A stretch of 64,000 nt of DNA from Microbotryomycetes sp. JL201 (taxonomy: Eukaryota; Basidiomycota; Microbotryomycetes): the NCBI GenBank assembly GCA_033819885.1, contig JAQYUZ010000047.1:1-64000 (forward strand), in the 5' to 3' direction. The notes under the pieces were generated by a model. That model made no database searches and was not told where the DNA came from. It saw nothing but the letters and a program-made list of their open reading frames with translations. Both the position numbers and the translations under genes were made by a program. Below are positions 45,459-56,064 of this stretch, in pieces; position 1 is the stretch's first letter; every line of letters starts with the position of its first letter.

Positions 45459-45506
45459 TGCAATTGATCACTTTGTCATCTACATGTCATCTACATGTCA
45501 TCTACA
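45459..45506. repeat. Short repeat copy 5 plus 11-bp tandem repeat
   Basis: A fifth copy of TGCAATTGATCACTT directly follows eleven T residues. It merges into three tandem copies of gtcatctacat (45475-45506). It lies about 55 bp past the tRNA-His terminator and just downstream of the next minus-strand gene's stop codon (45544). Confidence 0.65.
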
Positions 45507-45543
45507 AGATAATGGGGGAAGCATCGTAATCGTGATCGTTCGG

Positions 45544-47389
45544 TCAGGCGAAAGGAATCTTAAAGCCTCCCGTCAAATCCATCACCCGCGTGGGATCGTA
45601 ATGGCGCTTGATCGCCTTTAATTTTGTCAGGTTTTCCTCGCCGTACCTGGGTTGACAGGCCGAGTAAATTGCTGTGTCTAGCGGCAGACTAATGTGACTT
45701 ACAACTCGACGAGTGGCGTGTCAGCCAGAGCGTAATTCGGATAACGGATTTGCGGGTCAACGGCCTGACCCTCCTTCCGGGCAATGTCGAGCAGCAGTTC
45801 TGCGCTCTTCTTCATCTCGTTGCGCCAAAATTGATCCTCGAACGGGTTCGACCATGCAAAGTACAGATTGAGTGGAAGCAAAGGGCGCGAGCTTGCGTGT
45901 GGATAAGCGCCACCTGCGCGCGGACGTTCGTCAGCGAGCGGATATATTGACCCCAATCATGCGTACCATTCGAGTTGTCGTACAAAGTCTTGACAAATGG
46001 CTCGACGTCATAACTAATGAGAGTGGCAGAATGAAGCAAAGAGATGCTTGCGTACTTGTTGACCTGATAAGATAATCAGCTCGCGTCAATATTTTTTCTT
46101 TCGATTGCCTTTCCTTCGATTGCGCTCACCTCCTGCAGGACTGCGTTCATCAAAGCGGGGGAATAGTCCAACACGCTTATGGTATGGAAAGCTCCGCGTT
46201 GCGCGCCAGAGTTGAGGTTCGAAGGCACGCCGCTGACAAAGTCGACCCAGGTGCGCGTCTTGACATCGTTCACGAGCGCCGGAATCTTGTCAAACGCAGC
46301 AAAAGTCCCCGCTGGTGGAGTCTCGCCATCGTAAAACTGCAAATGAATTGCACCGGGTACGCCCGCCGCCGCATTAAAAGTTGGCAAGACGTTTGCCTTC
46401 GCGTCACGATTCGATCTCGAAAAGTTGGTCGTGGCCGTCGCCAGCGCTTTCAATGCCTCGGGGCCGAATACTTTGAGACCACCATTAATATTCGGTCCAG
46501 ATGAATACGTCTTTGCCGTGATTGCAGTGACGACGCCGAACTCGTTGCCTGCGCCGCGTACGCCAAAGAACAAGTCGGGATTCTCAGAATTGGACGCAGT
46601 GACGATTTCGCCCGAAGGCAAAACAACTTGCATCGATGTCACTGTATCGATGACTAATCCGTATTGATTAGTGAGCCAGGAGTAACCGCCGCCAGCTACC
46701 ACAAAACCGCCGACGCCGACTCCAGAGACACGGCCACCAACAATCTGTCGTCCAGGAGCGTTGGCTAGCATGAACTTGTACAAGTCATCCCAAACGTGAC
46801 CAGGAGTATACGTGAGTTCAGTTTTGTCACTGTTGAGTTTCATGCTGTTGGTGCCGTCCAGAGTCAAGCCATTCAACGTCATGTGAACGCCTTTCGTCGA
46901 GGAGAAGCCAGGGTTGGATGCGTGTCCCCCTGCAGAGATTGCAAAGGGAACACGCTTGGATCCTAGCTGCTTGATAATTTGGCTGACTTCTTGAGCAGAC
47001 TTTGGCTTGACGAGGCAGGTGGCGATTTGCGCTGCGGACACCACGGATTCTAATGTTAGTGCGAAGCGAATAAGTGCACCGATGAGTTTGACTCACACGA
47101 CGAAGCCATGTAATGCGATGTGTCTTGAGCATAGTCTGGCGACACTGTCTTGGACAGAGAAACCTGCCCTGTCAGCATTCTGCGAATGTCCAGGAAAGCT
47201 TGGCAAGTTCGACTGACGTGCACCGTACACCGCCGTCGAGTTTGACAGCGACTTGCATACAGCGGCAATTGAAGCGTTCACGAAGCGTTTCTCAAGCACG
47301 ACACCGTCCTCGACTGCGAAATCTCGCCAGACGGGGGTGGCAATGGTCGCCGCGGCAAAAAGCAGTGTGGCAAACAAGTGCGAATACAT
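45544..47389 (-). CDS. Secreted berberine-bridge-like FAD oxidase, copy A
   Basis: A PCMH-type FAD-linked oxidoreductase with signal peptide MYSHLFATLLFAAATIATP. The FAD domain has SAQEVSQIIKQLGSKRVPFA, the flavin-linking His in ISAGGHASNPGFSSTKGVHM and QIVGGRVSGVGVGGFVVAGG. The cysteine that makes the second flavin bond in bicovalent relatives (GxCPxVG) is Ser/Gly here, so only one bond is expected. Substrate-domain strands include DLFFGVRGAGNEFGVVTAIT. The BBE domain at the C-terminus reads NYALADTPLVEL-YGEENLTKLKAIKRHYDP. About six exons. Probable function: oxidation of sugars or alcohols outside the cell with H2O2 release; substrate unknown. It is the downstream partner of a tandem pair. 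Confidence 0.9.
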
Positions 47390-47914
47390 GCTGGTAGTGG
47401 AGCAGAAGCAAGAAGACAATATTCGTGCGATCTTGTACGTTTTATTGCCGAAAACCCGCTAGACTAGTGACGATGCTGCGAGCGAATTCGAATTAACGCC
47501 GGGTCCCCGGTTGTCTCAGACGTCAATCCTCGTGCGGGGCATCGCAGAAGGGTTAATTTTTGAAAGCGATCTAGCATTTTTCGACCGCTGGAGTTTGAAA
47601 TTTCATTGGTTTGACGTGAGCGCGCGCTCGCACGCGGCTTTTCACGTGAAACACAGGTTGATCATAGAGGTCGGCACGCAAAAGTGACAAAAAGCTACGA
47701 CGGAGAGGTAAGTCTGAGGATCCGCAGTCATATGACCATGCTAAGATGCAGACAATCCATCAACGTCTGAAATCTGAAACGCCGGGAACGGCCGAGAGCT
47801 CGAAAAACTCGCGCAGATGCCACCAATGTGCCGCGCATGTCTCTGAAACCATTACAGGATTTATGTGGACATTTTTCTTTGTTCAAATCATCGCTGAGCA
47901 CCTATGATCGCTGG
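47390..47914. other. Spacer between the two oxidase genes
   Basis: Promoter region of copy A and 3' flank of copy B, about 525 bp. It contains CACGTG-like and GATAA-type words but no strong feature, and no coding frame is convincing. Confidence 0.4.
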
Positions 47915-49731
47915 CTAAAATGGAATCTTGAAGCCTCCGGCGAGATCCATCACTCGCGTAGGATCATATTTGCGCTTGATCGCTTTGAGCTGGGCCAAAT
48001 TTTCCTCGCCATACCTGTGGGGCGACATCAGCTACGTGGTCGTCACAGGTTAAGCAGGTGACTTACAACTCGATAAGCGGCGTGTCGGCAAGGGCGTAAT
48101 TCGGATAACGAATCTGCGGGTCAACCGCTTGTCCTTCCTGTCGCGCAATGTTGAGCAGTAAATCGGCGCTCTTCTTGAGCTCGTTGCGCCAGAAGTTATC
48201 TTCGAGCGGATTCGTCCAGGCGAAATAGAGATTGAGTGGAAGCAGCGGGCGTGTGCTGGAGTGAGGATAAGCTCCACCTTTTGAGTTATCGAAATAGGAC
48301 GGTACAAATGGCTCAACATCATAGCTGATGAAAGTCGCCGAGTGCAGCAGCGAGATTGAGCCATAATACTGCACTTGCTGAATGATTGCGTCCATTATTT
48401 TTGGTGAGTAGTCCAACAAAGAGATCGTATGGAACGCCCCCCGTTGGTTCGCCGTTGCGTCCGCCGGACTTGCTTGCACCAAGCTCGTCCAGGATCGCGT
48501 CTTAAAATCTTTGGAGATAGGCTTGGCCTTGGCCTCATCGAAAGCAGCAAACGTGCCAGCAGGAGGCTTCTCGCCGTCGTAGAACTCGATCAAAACTGCC
48601 CCGGGCAGACCGGCAACGGCATTGAAAGTCGGCAAAACGCTCGCTTTTGCGTCGCGATTCGTCCGAGAGAAATTGGTTGTCGCCTGCGCCAATCCCTTGA
48701 GATTGAGCCCGTCGTACAGTGCAATACCACCGTATACATTGGGTCCAGACGGGTATGTTTTTGCCGTAATTGCCGTCACCACGCCGAATTCGTTGCCTGC
48801 GCCACGCACTCCAAAGAACAAGTCCGGGTTCTCACTTTCGGAGGCAGTCACAATCTCGCCAGAGGGCAAGACAACTTGCATGGATGTGACAGTGTCAATC
48901 ACGAGTCCGTATTGGTTCGAAAGCCAGGAGTAGCCGCCACCCGCCACCACGAAACCGCCGACTCCGACTCCAGAGACTCGACCACCAACCACCATTCGAC
49001 CAGGAGCATTGTCGAGCATGAATTGATAGAGCTGGAGAGACAGCAGTCAGGCAATGGACGTCTCTGGAGACAGCCCCGCCACTCACATCGTCCCAAACGT
49101 GACCGGGAGTGTAGGTCAGCTCTGTCTTGTCGGCATTGAGCTTCATGCTGTTGGTGCCGTCCAAAGTCAAGCCGTTCAAGGTGATATGGACGCCTTTCGT
49201 CGAGGAAAAACCCGGATTCGATGCGTGACCAGCAGTGGATACGGCAAATGGAATGCGCTTTGCACCGACTTGCTTGATCTGATCGAAAACGCGTTTTAGC
49301 AATAATCGGATCCACAGGAAGTAAAGACCTACAACGTCGCTGACTTCCTGTGCCGACCGTGGCTTGACCAGACAGGTAGGTGGTTGAGCTGCGACGGAGT
49401 AAATGTCACTTGCGAGGGAGTGATAGTGCACGACAAGTACTAACAAGACGAGATCATGTAGTGCGAGGTATCCTGTATGTAGTCAATCGATACTTTTGGC
49501 AACCAATTTTAGCTCGAACTTCCGAACATGCCGAAGACTCCTCCAGCTTATTTACTTACAGGCACCGAATACGCCCGTCGACTTGGACAATGTCTTGCAC
49601 GTCGAAGCGATCGTGCTGTTGACGAATCGACGTTCAAGAACAAGTCCATCATGCGCGTCTGCAAAGCCTGAGCGGGCAAATGGACTGGCCGCTGCGACGC
49701 TCGACAGGACGATCACGGGCAAAATCCGCAT
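47915..49731 (-). CDS. Secreted berberine-bridge-like FAD oxidase, copy B
   Basis: Close paralogue of the adjacent copy A. Signal peptide MRILPVIVLSSVAAASPFA, then VLERRFVNSTIASTCKTLSK. FAD domain: SAQEVSDVV, the flavinyl His in VSTAGHASNPGFSSTKGVHI, and MVVGGRVSGVGVGGFVVAGG, again without the second flavinylation cysteine. Long stretches are near-identical to copy A (VIDTVTSMQVVLPSGEIVTA; DPQIRYPNYALADTPL), while NFSRTNRDAKASVLPTFNAV and the loop SPADATANQRG differ. The C-terminus is YGEENLAQLKAIKRKYDP and GGFKIPF. One intron, around 49020-49085, is present in this copy but absent from copy A. Confidence 0.9.
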
Positions 49732-50844
49732 TGTCGAAATTCAAGTCCTTTCCGAAAACACTTGGGTCGAGTTTCGGAGAGAGAAAGATGTGGGACAGAT
49801 GTGAAGACTGTCGGGACGAAATTGATGGCAATGACCGGCGAAGAAGGGTCGTTAGCGCGTCGGCCTTATTGATGGCCGGCCCTTGGCAGGTCTGCGCGAA
49901 AACATCGTGGGACGACGCGGATCCTGCCCAAGCCAATGTCTCACACGTCATTCGTTTGCCGGAAGCGAAGTTGCAACCGAGCAAGACTGTCTTCGCGACA
50001 TTCGTCGGCGGTGTGCCGTTGACATTAACGTTCGAGCTTGAACCTGAAGCGAGATCCAGATGCTCAAGGCAAAAGAGGATCAAACATGCGGAATCAATCA
50101 GAACGGTGAAGCTGAGCATCCGGTGATTCACGTAGCTGACAGCGTTACAATGTATCTTGCTCGAAAAATTAACCGCAATCCGTGATCTCATCTGACTCGC
50201 ACTAGGCTCCGACATGGCCACGTTTTCTTTGTTTCATTGTCACTGGGCCGATGAAACCTCTCCCGTTTCACCTCCTATCAGCCGGTGCCCGTCGGGGTTT
50301 GCAACTCGCTATCCTGAAACGAGGTATCTCCCGCCGTCTGCAATTGAAACGAATGAAATACATTCGTATGGCATGGCTCTTTCGCCTTGGCATATGTATC
50401 ATGTTCGCAGACTGTGGCGTGCACGATTAGTGAAGGGTCGACCTGCGCGTTACTATAGTACTGCTGTTCTGCTGGGACCAAATATCCCTCGTGAACAGCG
50501 GGCTACCAGCGTGCGGTCATCGCCTTTGTTGGCTTGAATGCAGATTACTGCGACCAACACAACTGTTGTTGAAGATGGATTTTTTCGGCGCCGCGCCGGT
50601 CCAAGCGAGGCAGTAGCTTGTCGAACAGGACGTAAGCCCTTACAGTTCGTGTACCCCCTTTGAACCCGACATGGAACGGCAGCTGGACAGTTCATTCGTT
50701 CAGTTGGTGGGCGAAAACATGCTTGAATTCGCCACTGGCCGAAGACGATTTGACGAATCCGAGGCGAAGGCAAGGAGGCGCAGGCACGCGTAAGCACGAG
50801 ACGATCCATCCGAGCGCCTTGAATTCTCCAGGTCTGTCTCGACG
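49732..50844. other. 1.1-kb spacer, no firm gene
   Basis: Promoter of oxidase copy B and 3' flank of the UBC-like gene. A minus-strand frame opening MLSFTVLIDSACLILFCLEH (from about 50116) looks like a signal peptide but runs straight into the oxidase, and a plus-strand frame ending at 50126 overlaps it. Neither has family support, so I annotate no gene. Confidence 0.45.
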
Positions 50845-51593
50845 TCATTCTGTGCGTGCCCGTCCGCGACTTACGACAGCGGCCTCGAGTTGCTGCCGCA
50901 AAGCTTGTTCTTCTCCCTCTTTTAATGGCCTGAAGGCTATCGGCGGAGGATAGTCGCTTCCATGCTTGTCGTTGCTGTTTTGTGTATCATACAGCGCGTT
51001 CTCTGTCGTCGACAACAGGGCTGATTGTGATGCGAGCTGAACAAACACTTCAAACCTATCGCGATAGCTACCAGGGCGCGCGAGTCAGCCGGAGGCGTCT
51101 TCAAGGTTAGAATGGCCAACTTGCAGTCTGTATGCTTCTTTGTTGGCGCACTGTGCCTCCGTGAGAGCATCGAGCGCGTGACGTTTGAAACATGCCTTCA
51201 TGAAGTGCAGCACATGCACGATGAAGTCTTGTCGGGGACGCCATGTAGGGAATCTGCTGTCAAGCCGCAACTTGCCCGTTGCAGGATCAACGAGAGGGTG
51301 GACGAGGGCCGTCGAGCGGTACACGACAGTGGGGGCCGAGTGAGGATAGTCGCGAGGTATATCGACAGTGAAATGGAGGACAGCACCCGCAAAGAAGCCC
51401 CGGTGGACAAAGTGAACCCCCGACCACGCTACAACGACGCGTCAGTTGACTCAACACGCGCGTCTCTGCGGCACGACACGACAGACTCACCGAACGGGTC
51501 CGACGGAGTCAGGTAAATGCCTGCAGGGCAGCCTTGGTCGGCACCGAGAGCCGCAAACTCGAGCAATGCCTCTTGGCGGCTCGCAACAGACAT
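50845..51593 (-). CDS. AKTIP/FTS-like UBC-fold protein
   Basis: A ubiquitin-conjugating-enzyme variant of the FTS/AKTIP type, which in animals joins the Hook complex for dynein-linked endosome transport. Exons: MSVASRQEALLEFAAL, CPAGIYLTPSDPFG, then WSGVHFVHRGFFAGAVLHFT, the UBC strand core DIPRDYPHSAPTVVYRS, HPLVDPATGKLRLDSRFPTW and RQDFIVHVLHFMKACF. The active-site Cys of true E2 enzymes is not present after HPLVDP, consistent with an inactive variant. The final exons give FVQLASQSALLST and PIAFRPLKEGEEQALRQQLE. The start is the nearest ATG; another lies 42 nt upstream. It ends in a basic tail. Confidence 0.72.
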
Positions 51594-51723
51594 GCCGAAG
51601 GTGCGCGAACGCGAGCGCAGGAGACGGACAGACACCGAAAGTCAAGCGCCCACTTGCAATGAAACAAACGAGCAAAAAAAGCAAGGAGTGCGGGGTCTTG
51701 GGGCTTCGGAGGCCGACAAAAAA

Positions 51724-51795
51724 TGACCGATGGGGGAATCGAACCCTCGTCTGGACGGCCACAACGTCCCGTACTAACCACTATACTAATCGATC
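51724..51795 (-). tRNA. tRNA-His (GTG), second copy
   Basis: Identical over all 72 nt to the copy at 45334 but on the opposite strand. Anticodon GTG in GGACG-TTGTGGC-CGTCC, box B GGTTCGATTCC. A run of six T residues on the minus strand ends transcription. The two flanks are not alike, so the duplication is old or the tRNA moved alone. Confidence 0.97.
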
Positions 51796-52253
51796 TTATT
51801 TCTCACGTGACCCTGGCAGTTGTACATATACGCCACATTGAGCTTCTCAAAAACAGGAGGTAGCTTCTCAAAGACAAGAGGCTGATGGGGCCAATCTTGG
51901 AAAAATTAGTCCTGCAAAGGCAAGGTATATTCCGCTCATACCCCAGCGACGCCCCGCCGAAGGTGTCGTACCGTGCTCTGCCTCGCAACTGTACGCGCTA
52001 TCAGAATCCGAACGGCTCATCTCAAGATCTTTGAGACGGAGTTGGTCGTTTTGGAACGGCGGAGATTGATCATAGAGAAGCCTTTGGGGCATTTGAACAC
52101 AGAGCTCGAGTTCTGGATCATCCCAATGCCGCCTACAAGTCTTGCAGCTTTGGCATCTCCAGTGAGTTTTAGGATAGGTTGTACATCACTTTGTTCAGCT
52201 GGTGTGGAGGCACCAACACCTGCAGCGACGCATCTTTGCTTCCGCTCGCAGCC
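51796..52253. other. Intergenic, no feature seen
   Basis: About 460 bp upstream of the next plus-strand gene. There is a weak direct repeat, agcttctcaaa, at 51841 and 51862. No coding frame is convincing. Confidence 0.45.
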
Positions 52254-53359
52254 ATGACCGACCCGACCGCGTCACCAAATAGACATGAGACGCTGCTTTC
52301 AAAGTTCCAATCGATGGAGACGTCGAAAAAATACACTCTCGTTTTCTTGGTATCGGTCGGAACGACGCTGCTCGTGACTGGCGCGTCTGGCGGCAGGCTG
52401 CTCAAACGTGCAAAGAGAACAGAGGCATCTGCGCCAGTCGCGTCGACTAGCAAACTTTCAATCGATACTTCGAAAAGCAGAAATGTCGTCCCGGCAGCAG
52501 AACAAGGCCCTCCGCGGTCTCAATCAGAGTCGCTGCTCGGCCGCCTGGGCAAGCGACGACGTGCCCTTGATGCTGCGACCCCACCAGTTCCGATACCGAG
52601 ACGGACAGGCTTTGAAGCGCCCCTGCCGACGCCGCCGACGCCGGTGTTTGCGGACCCTCACGCGCTCAGTCCTCGCAAATCGCTCTTGAGAAGTTGGCGC
52701 TCACCTACAGCAAGCCCTCGGTCTCCATCTGCCTACTTTTTACCCAACACTACAATCGTCAACAACTCGACTGCTTTTGCCGAAGCGCTGGACAAAGCAG
52801 ACAAGGCGCACGAGCTTGGCGCAGAGGCAATGGCAAGGGAAGCCTCGGCAGCTCACACAGACGTCGACGATGATTTCAATCCGGCCATGTACGCGTTCAA
52901 GGCATTTGCGATCGCCACTGCGATCACAGTCTCCGCATTCGCGGTGTCGATTGTGGCGTTGATGAAATACCTTGAAGTCGACAGCGTAAGCTTTTTCACG
53001 GATACAATGTGCCTCCAGTACGTTGACCCTCTGTTGGTGGCCACCAGCTCGAGGGCTTGGCTCTGGCCTTGTCCCAGTCTGTGCCCAAGAAGATCGACGC
53101 GCACAGGCCTACGGTACCGGCGTGGGCGCGACCTGATGCTGAGCAGGGCCTGTCGAGGCAATGGTCTCATTCGTCAACCATTCTTCACGACAAAGATCGA
53201 GTAGAGCAAGAAGAGTTGTCGTACTGGGCATCATTCAAACAATCGCTCGATGAAGAGGCGGCGGAAATGAGGCAAGAGCGGCAGAAGGCATGGCAAAGAT
53301 TGCAAGCAGAGAGAGACGCCAAAAGGAATGTCACTGGCTCATCAGATCGGATGGTGTAG
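52254..53359 (+). CDS. TMEM242-like two-TM protein with long disordered insert
   Basis: Two membrane segments resemble the TMEM242 (DUF1358) family, linked to assembly of mitochondrial ATP synthase and complex I in animals. TM1 is YTLVFLVSVGTTLLVTGASG followed by GRLLKR; TM2 is AFAIATAITVSAFAVSIVAL followed by MKYLEVDS and, after one intron, LEGLALALSQSVPKK, matching the family's VxSxxEF-like end. Between them lies a long Ser/Pro-rich stretch with TPPTPVFADPHALSP, and the tail (FKQSLDEEAAEMRQERQK) is a charged helix. Both additions are absent from the short animal proteins, so the assignment is moderate. Start is MTDPTASPNRHE. Confidence 0.65.
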
Positions 53360-53590
53360 AAGCATTGTCAAGCCATGAGCCATGACGCTATGCCAATCGC
53401 TGATTGCAGCCGGTGTCTTGCATCGACTGCCTGATATTTCAGCCGCAATCAATGCATTTTTGAACATATTTTGGTACATTCCTGCGTCGTTGCTGCCGCC
53501 TTTCAGAGAACTGTGCCAACAAGGGTGACTCCGGCTGGCCGCAAGCGATCCTGCCGGGGTCGACATTTCGACTTCTTGGCAAATTGTCCA

Positions 53591-55188
53591 ATGCTCCAGC
53601 CATGTAGCAGGCGCGCTGCCGCGTTCACTGTCGGGTCAAAAGGCGGACAAGCGAGGCAGTTTTATGCGTCGGCTCGCGTGCGACGAGCTACAGCAACGTC
53701 GGTGCCCTCGGCTGCTCCGTTCAACCCGCCAGAAGCACCCGAGCCATCGACGTCTTTTCAGCAAGCAGATTCAAGCTCAAGAGATGGCCTGCCCGTCCAA
53801 CCTTTTGTTCCTCGCCCTCTGTCTCGCTCACTCCAAGTCAAATCGCTCGCACGCAGCTTGGATCACCCAGACAGCGTCGTGATCCAGCTAGAATCGCCGC
53901 AACAGGGTGCATCTCATGTCTTGACTGTACCAAACTTGTTTTTGCGCGACGCATCCGTCCATCCGAGTCACGTACACCCGTCATCGAAGCAAAAGCTATT
54001 CAGGACGACGGACGTGCCTGCGGATGGACAAATCAAGGGATATGGTGTGCACGAGATCAACGGACAAGATCATCTGATCATGGAATGGACATCGCGACTG
54101 AAAGGATTTAAGGAAACGGACGAGAGCGGCACGCTGAGCGTCACGCCACTTGGCTTGCTCGTCGGCATTTTGCGCGAGCAAGATCCGTTGGCGCTGCCAC
54201 TCTACACGCCATGGACTCGACAACTGCTCAACGAGCGCCTGACCCCGCAAGACTTTGATGGCGTCCTGACCAAAGAGCGGACCACGTTGGACATGCTCGA
54301 CGACCTGTTGCGCGATGGCATCGCGTTTGTCAAGCACGTGCCTACAGACAACAAGGCAGGACAATATACGGACCTGCGAACATTGGTCGAGCGTATTTCA
54401 AGCATTCGCAACACGTGGTACGGTAATCTGTTTGACGTCAAGGCTGAAGTCGGCAGCAAAAACATTGCGTACACGAATCTCGACCTCGGTCTGCATATGG
54501 ATCTTGTGTAGGTTCAGGACGGGCGTGTCTGGCTTGGGATTCGCGCGCTCATGGTCGTGTCACGCTCGACAGACACTTTGAAACGCCACCGCGTTACCAG
54601 TTCTTGCATTCACTGCAAAATACAGGGGTGAAAGGCGGCGCTTCGTACTTTGTCGACTCGTACGCTGTCGCCCAACGAATCCGCGAGACAGACCGGGAAG
54701 CATTTGACGTGTTGGCGAGCGAGCCTGTCTTGTTTGAATACCGTTCGGACGCGCACCATACCCGGTTCGAGAGGCCTACGATCGAGCTTGATACCGACGG
54801 GCAAACGATCCTCGCTGTCAACTACAGTCCGCCATTTCAGGGACCTTTGCCACTGACCCAGCTCGTTCGAGATCGCGCGACAACGACGAGCATCGACGCC
54901 GAGAGGCTAAGCAAACTGCGAAGGGGATTGCAGCTGTTTGCGGATCTATGCGACGATGAAAGGTACAGGTACAACGTCCAGCTACAACCAGGTGACTGCG
55001 TCATTTTCGACAACAGGCGCGTATTACACGCTCGCACTGCTTTCGAGTTTGTTGAAGGATCATCGGAGCAAGGTGTGGAACCGGGAGAGCGAGGTAGGTG
55101 GCTCAAAGGCGCATACTGCGACGGCGATGAAGTGGCGAGCAAGTGGAGGATTCTGGCGGACAAGCGGCGGCGCGGCGAATTGGACTAG
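53591..55188 (+). CDS. Gamma-butyrobetaine hydroxylase-like dioxygenase
   Basis: A 2-oxoglutarate/Fe(II) dioxygenase of the BBOX1/TMLH type, which acts in carnitine synthesis in mitochondria. The leader MLQPCSRRAAAFTVGSKGGQ with QFYASARVRR looks like an import signal. Catalytic signs: LDLGLHMDL (HxD iron site), HFETPPRYQFLHSLQ after an intron, and the distal His in DCVIFDNRRVLHARTAF with the 2-oxoglutarate Arg. The N-terminal domain aligns with the zinc-binding part (FLRDASVHPSHVHPSSKQK), but the usual C-x-C-x2-C ligands are S, H and H. Whether the substrate is butyrobetaine, trimethyllysine or another betaine cannot be told. Confidence 0.87.
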
Positions 55189-55300
55189 AGAGAGATAGAA
55201 CATTTCATTTGGATAACATCGAAGTTATTAAAGAGACATGTCCTGCCGGTCATTGACAGGGCGCTCTTGCTTTCTCTCCTGCTTTGCACTCGTCTCTGTC

Positions 55301-55609
55301 ATGGCTTTGCGTCGACCTTCGACTGCGCTATCGCTGCAGCCATCGGATGTTAGTGATCAGCAAGTGTTTGTTTCGCGTCGCAATCAGCAGCAAGAGCAGC
55401 AGCAGACGAACCAAACCCGTGCCAATGCTGCGTCATCAAACACGACGAGTACAGACACGACCAGAGCAGGCGGCGCAGCGACTTTTCAACACAACCAGAC
55501 GACGACCGAAGCGAGTCATGCAGCGTCGCAGGATGAACTGATCGAGACAGAGAGGCGCGCCAGAGAACGACAGGCGCGCATGACACAGCGAGACAGAGTT
55601 GGCGCGTAA
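55301..55609 (+). CDS. CDC26: CDC26-like anaphase-promoting complex subunit
   Basis: A single-exon 102-aa protein. Its N-terminus, MALRRPSTALSLQPSDV, fits the CDC26/Hcn1 pattern M-L-R-R-x-P-T-x-I-x-L-x-x-x-D-V that lies inside the APC6 superhelix and stabilises it. The middle is Gln/Asn/Thr-rich and disordered (RRNQQQEQQQTNQTR), and the C-terminus, RRARERQARMTQRDRVG, resembles the short helical end of fungal members. The protein is short and of low complexity, so the call rests mainly on about 17 residues; it could be an unrelated small protein. Confidence 0.6.
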   Translation: MALRRPSTALSLQPSDVSDQQVFVSRRNQQQEQQQTNQTRANAASSNTTSTDTTRAGGAATFQHNQTTTEASHAASQDELIETERRARERQARMTQRDRVGA

Positions 55610-56064
55610 CGACACTCGAACGTCAAGGCACGGCAGTCAACATGAAAGTCAAGGGCCCGCCAGAGCCGCGTACTGTGTGTTGCCGCATTTGGAGCGAGTC
55701 CGTGAGTGGACAAGGCTACGGCGTGGTGGGGCTGTGGGTGAACACGTGATGCGACCTATAAGCCGCATTCGAATCAAACAACTGGGATGGTCTGGGCACT
55801 TCGGCGGCCGTATCTGCATTTCACGTGGGGGAAAGGAGAGAGCGTGTGGGGCCGATCCATACGGGAGACGAGAACATGAAGCGTTTGCTAGCTTGTACCA
55901 TGATTGCAAGGTTGTTGTTGATTCGTTACAGCATGACCGCGAGCCTGATCCGGGTCACACGTCATCCGCGCTCGGTTCGTTTCCGACGATTCTCGGCCTC
56001 TTTCGCCAGCATCTGCTTTCGACCACGTCTTTTGCATCAAGCTCGCACTAGCGAATCATATACG
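55610..56064. other. Intergenic, Derlin promoter
   Basis: About 455 bp upstream of the Derlin start. An open frame continuous with the Derlin first exon runs back to about 55825, but it is Arg-rich and not conserved, so I treat it as 5' UTR. CACGTG-like words are present. Confidence 0.45.

Noticed and set aside
49649-50221. 190-codon minus-strand frame with a signal-like start (MLSFTVLIDSACLILF)
   Set aside because: It overlaps the signal peptide exon of oxidase copy B in another frame and matches no family. Not annotated without transcripts.
55825-56064. N-terminal extension of Derlin as a leader peptide
   Set aside because: Derlins start with M-[DE]-x-[LI]-x-x-x-P-P-V-T-R, exactly as at 56065; the extension is not conserved in type and is probably UTR.
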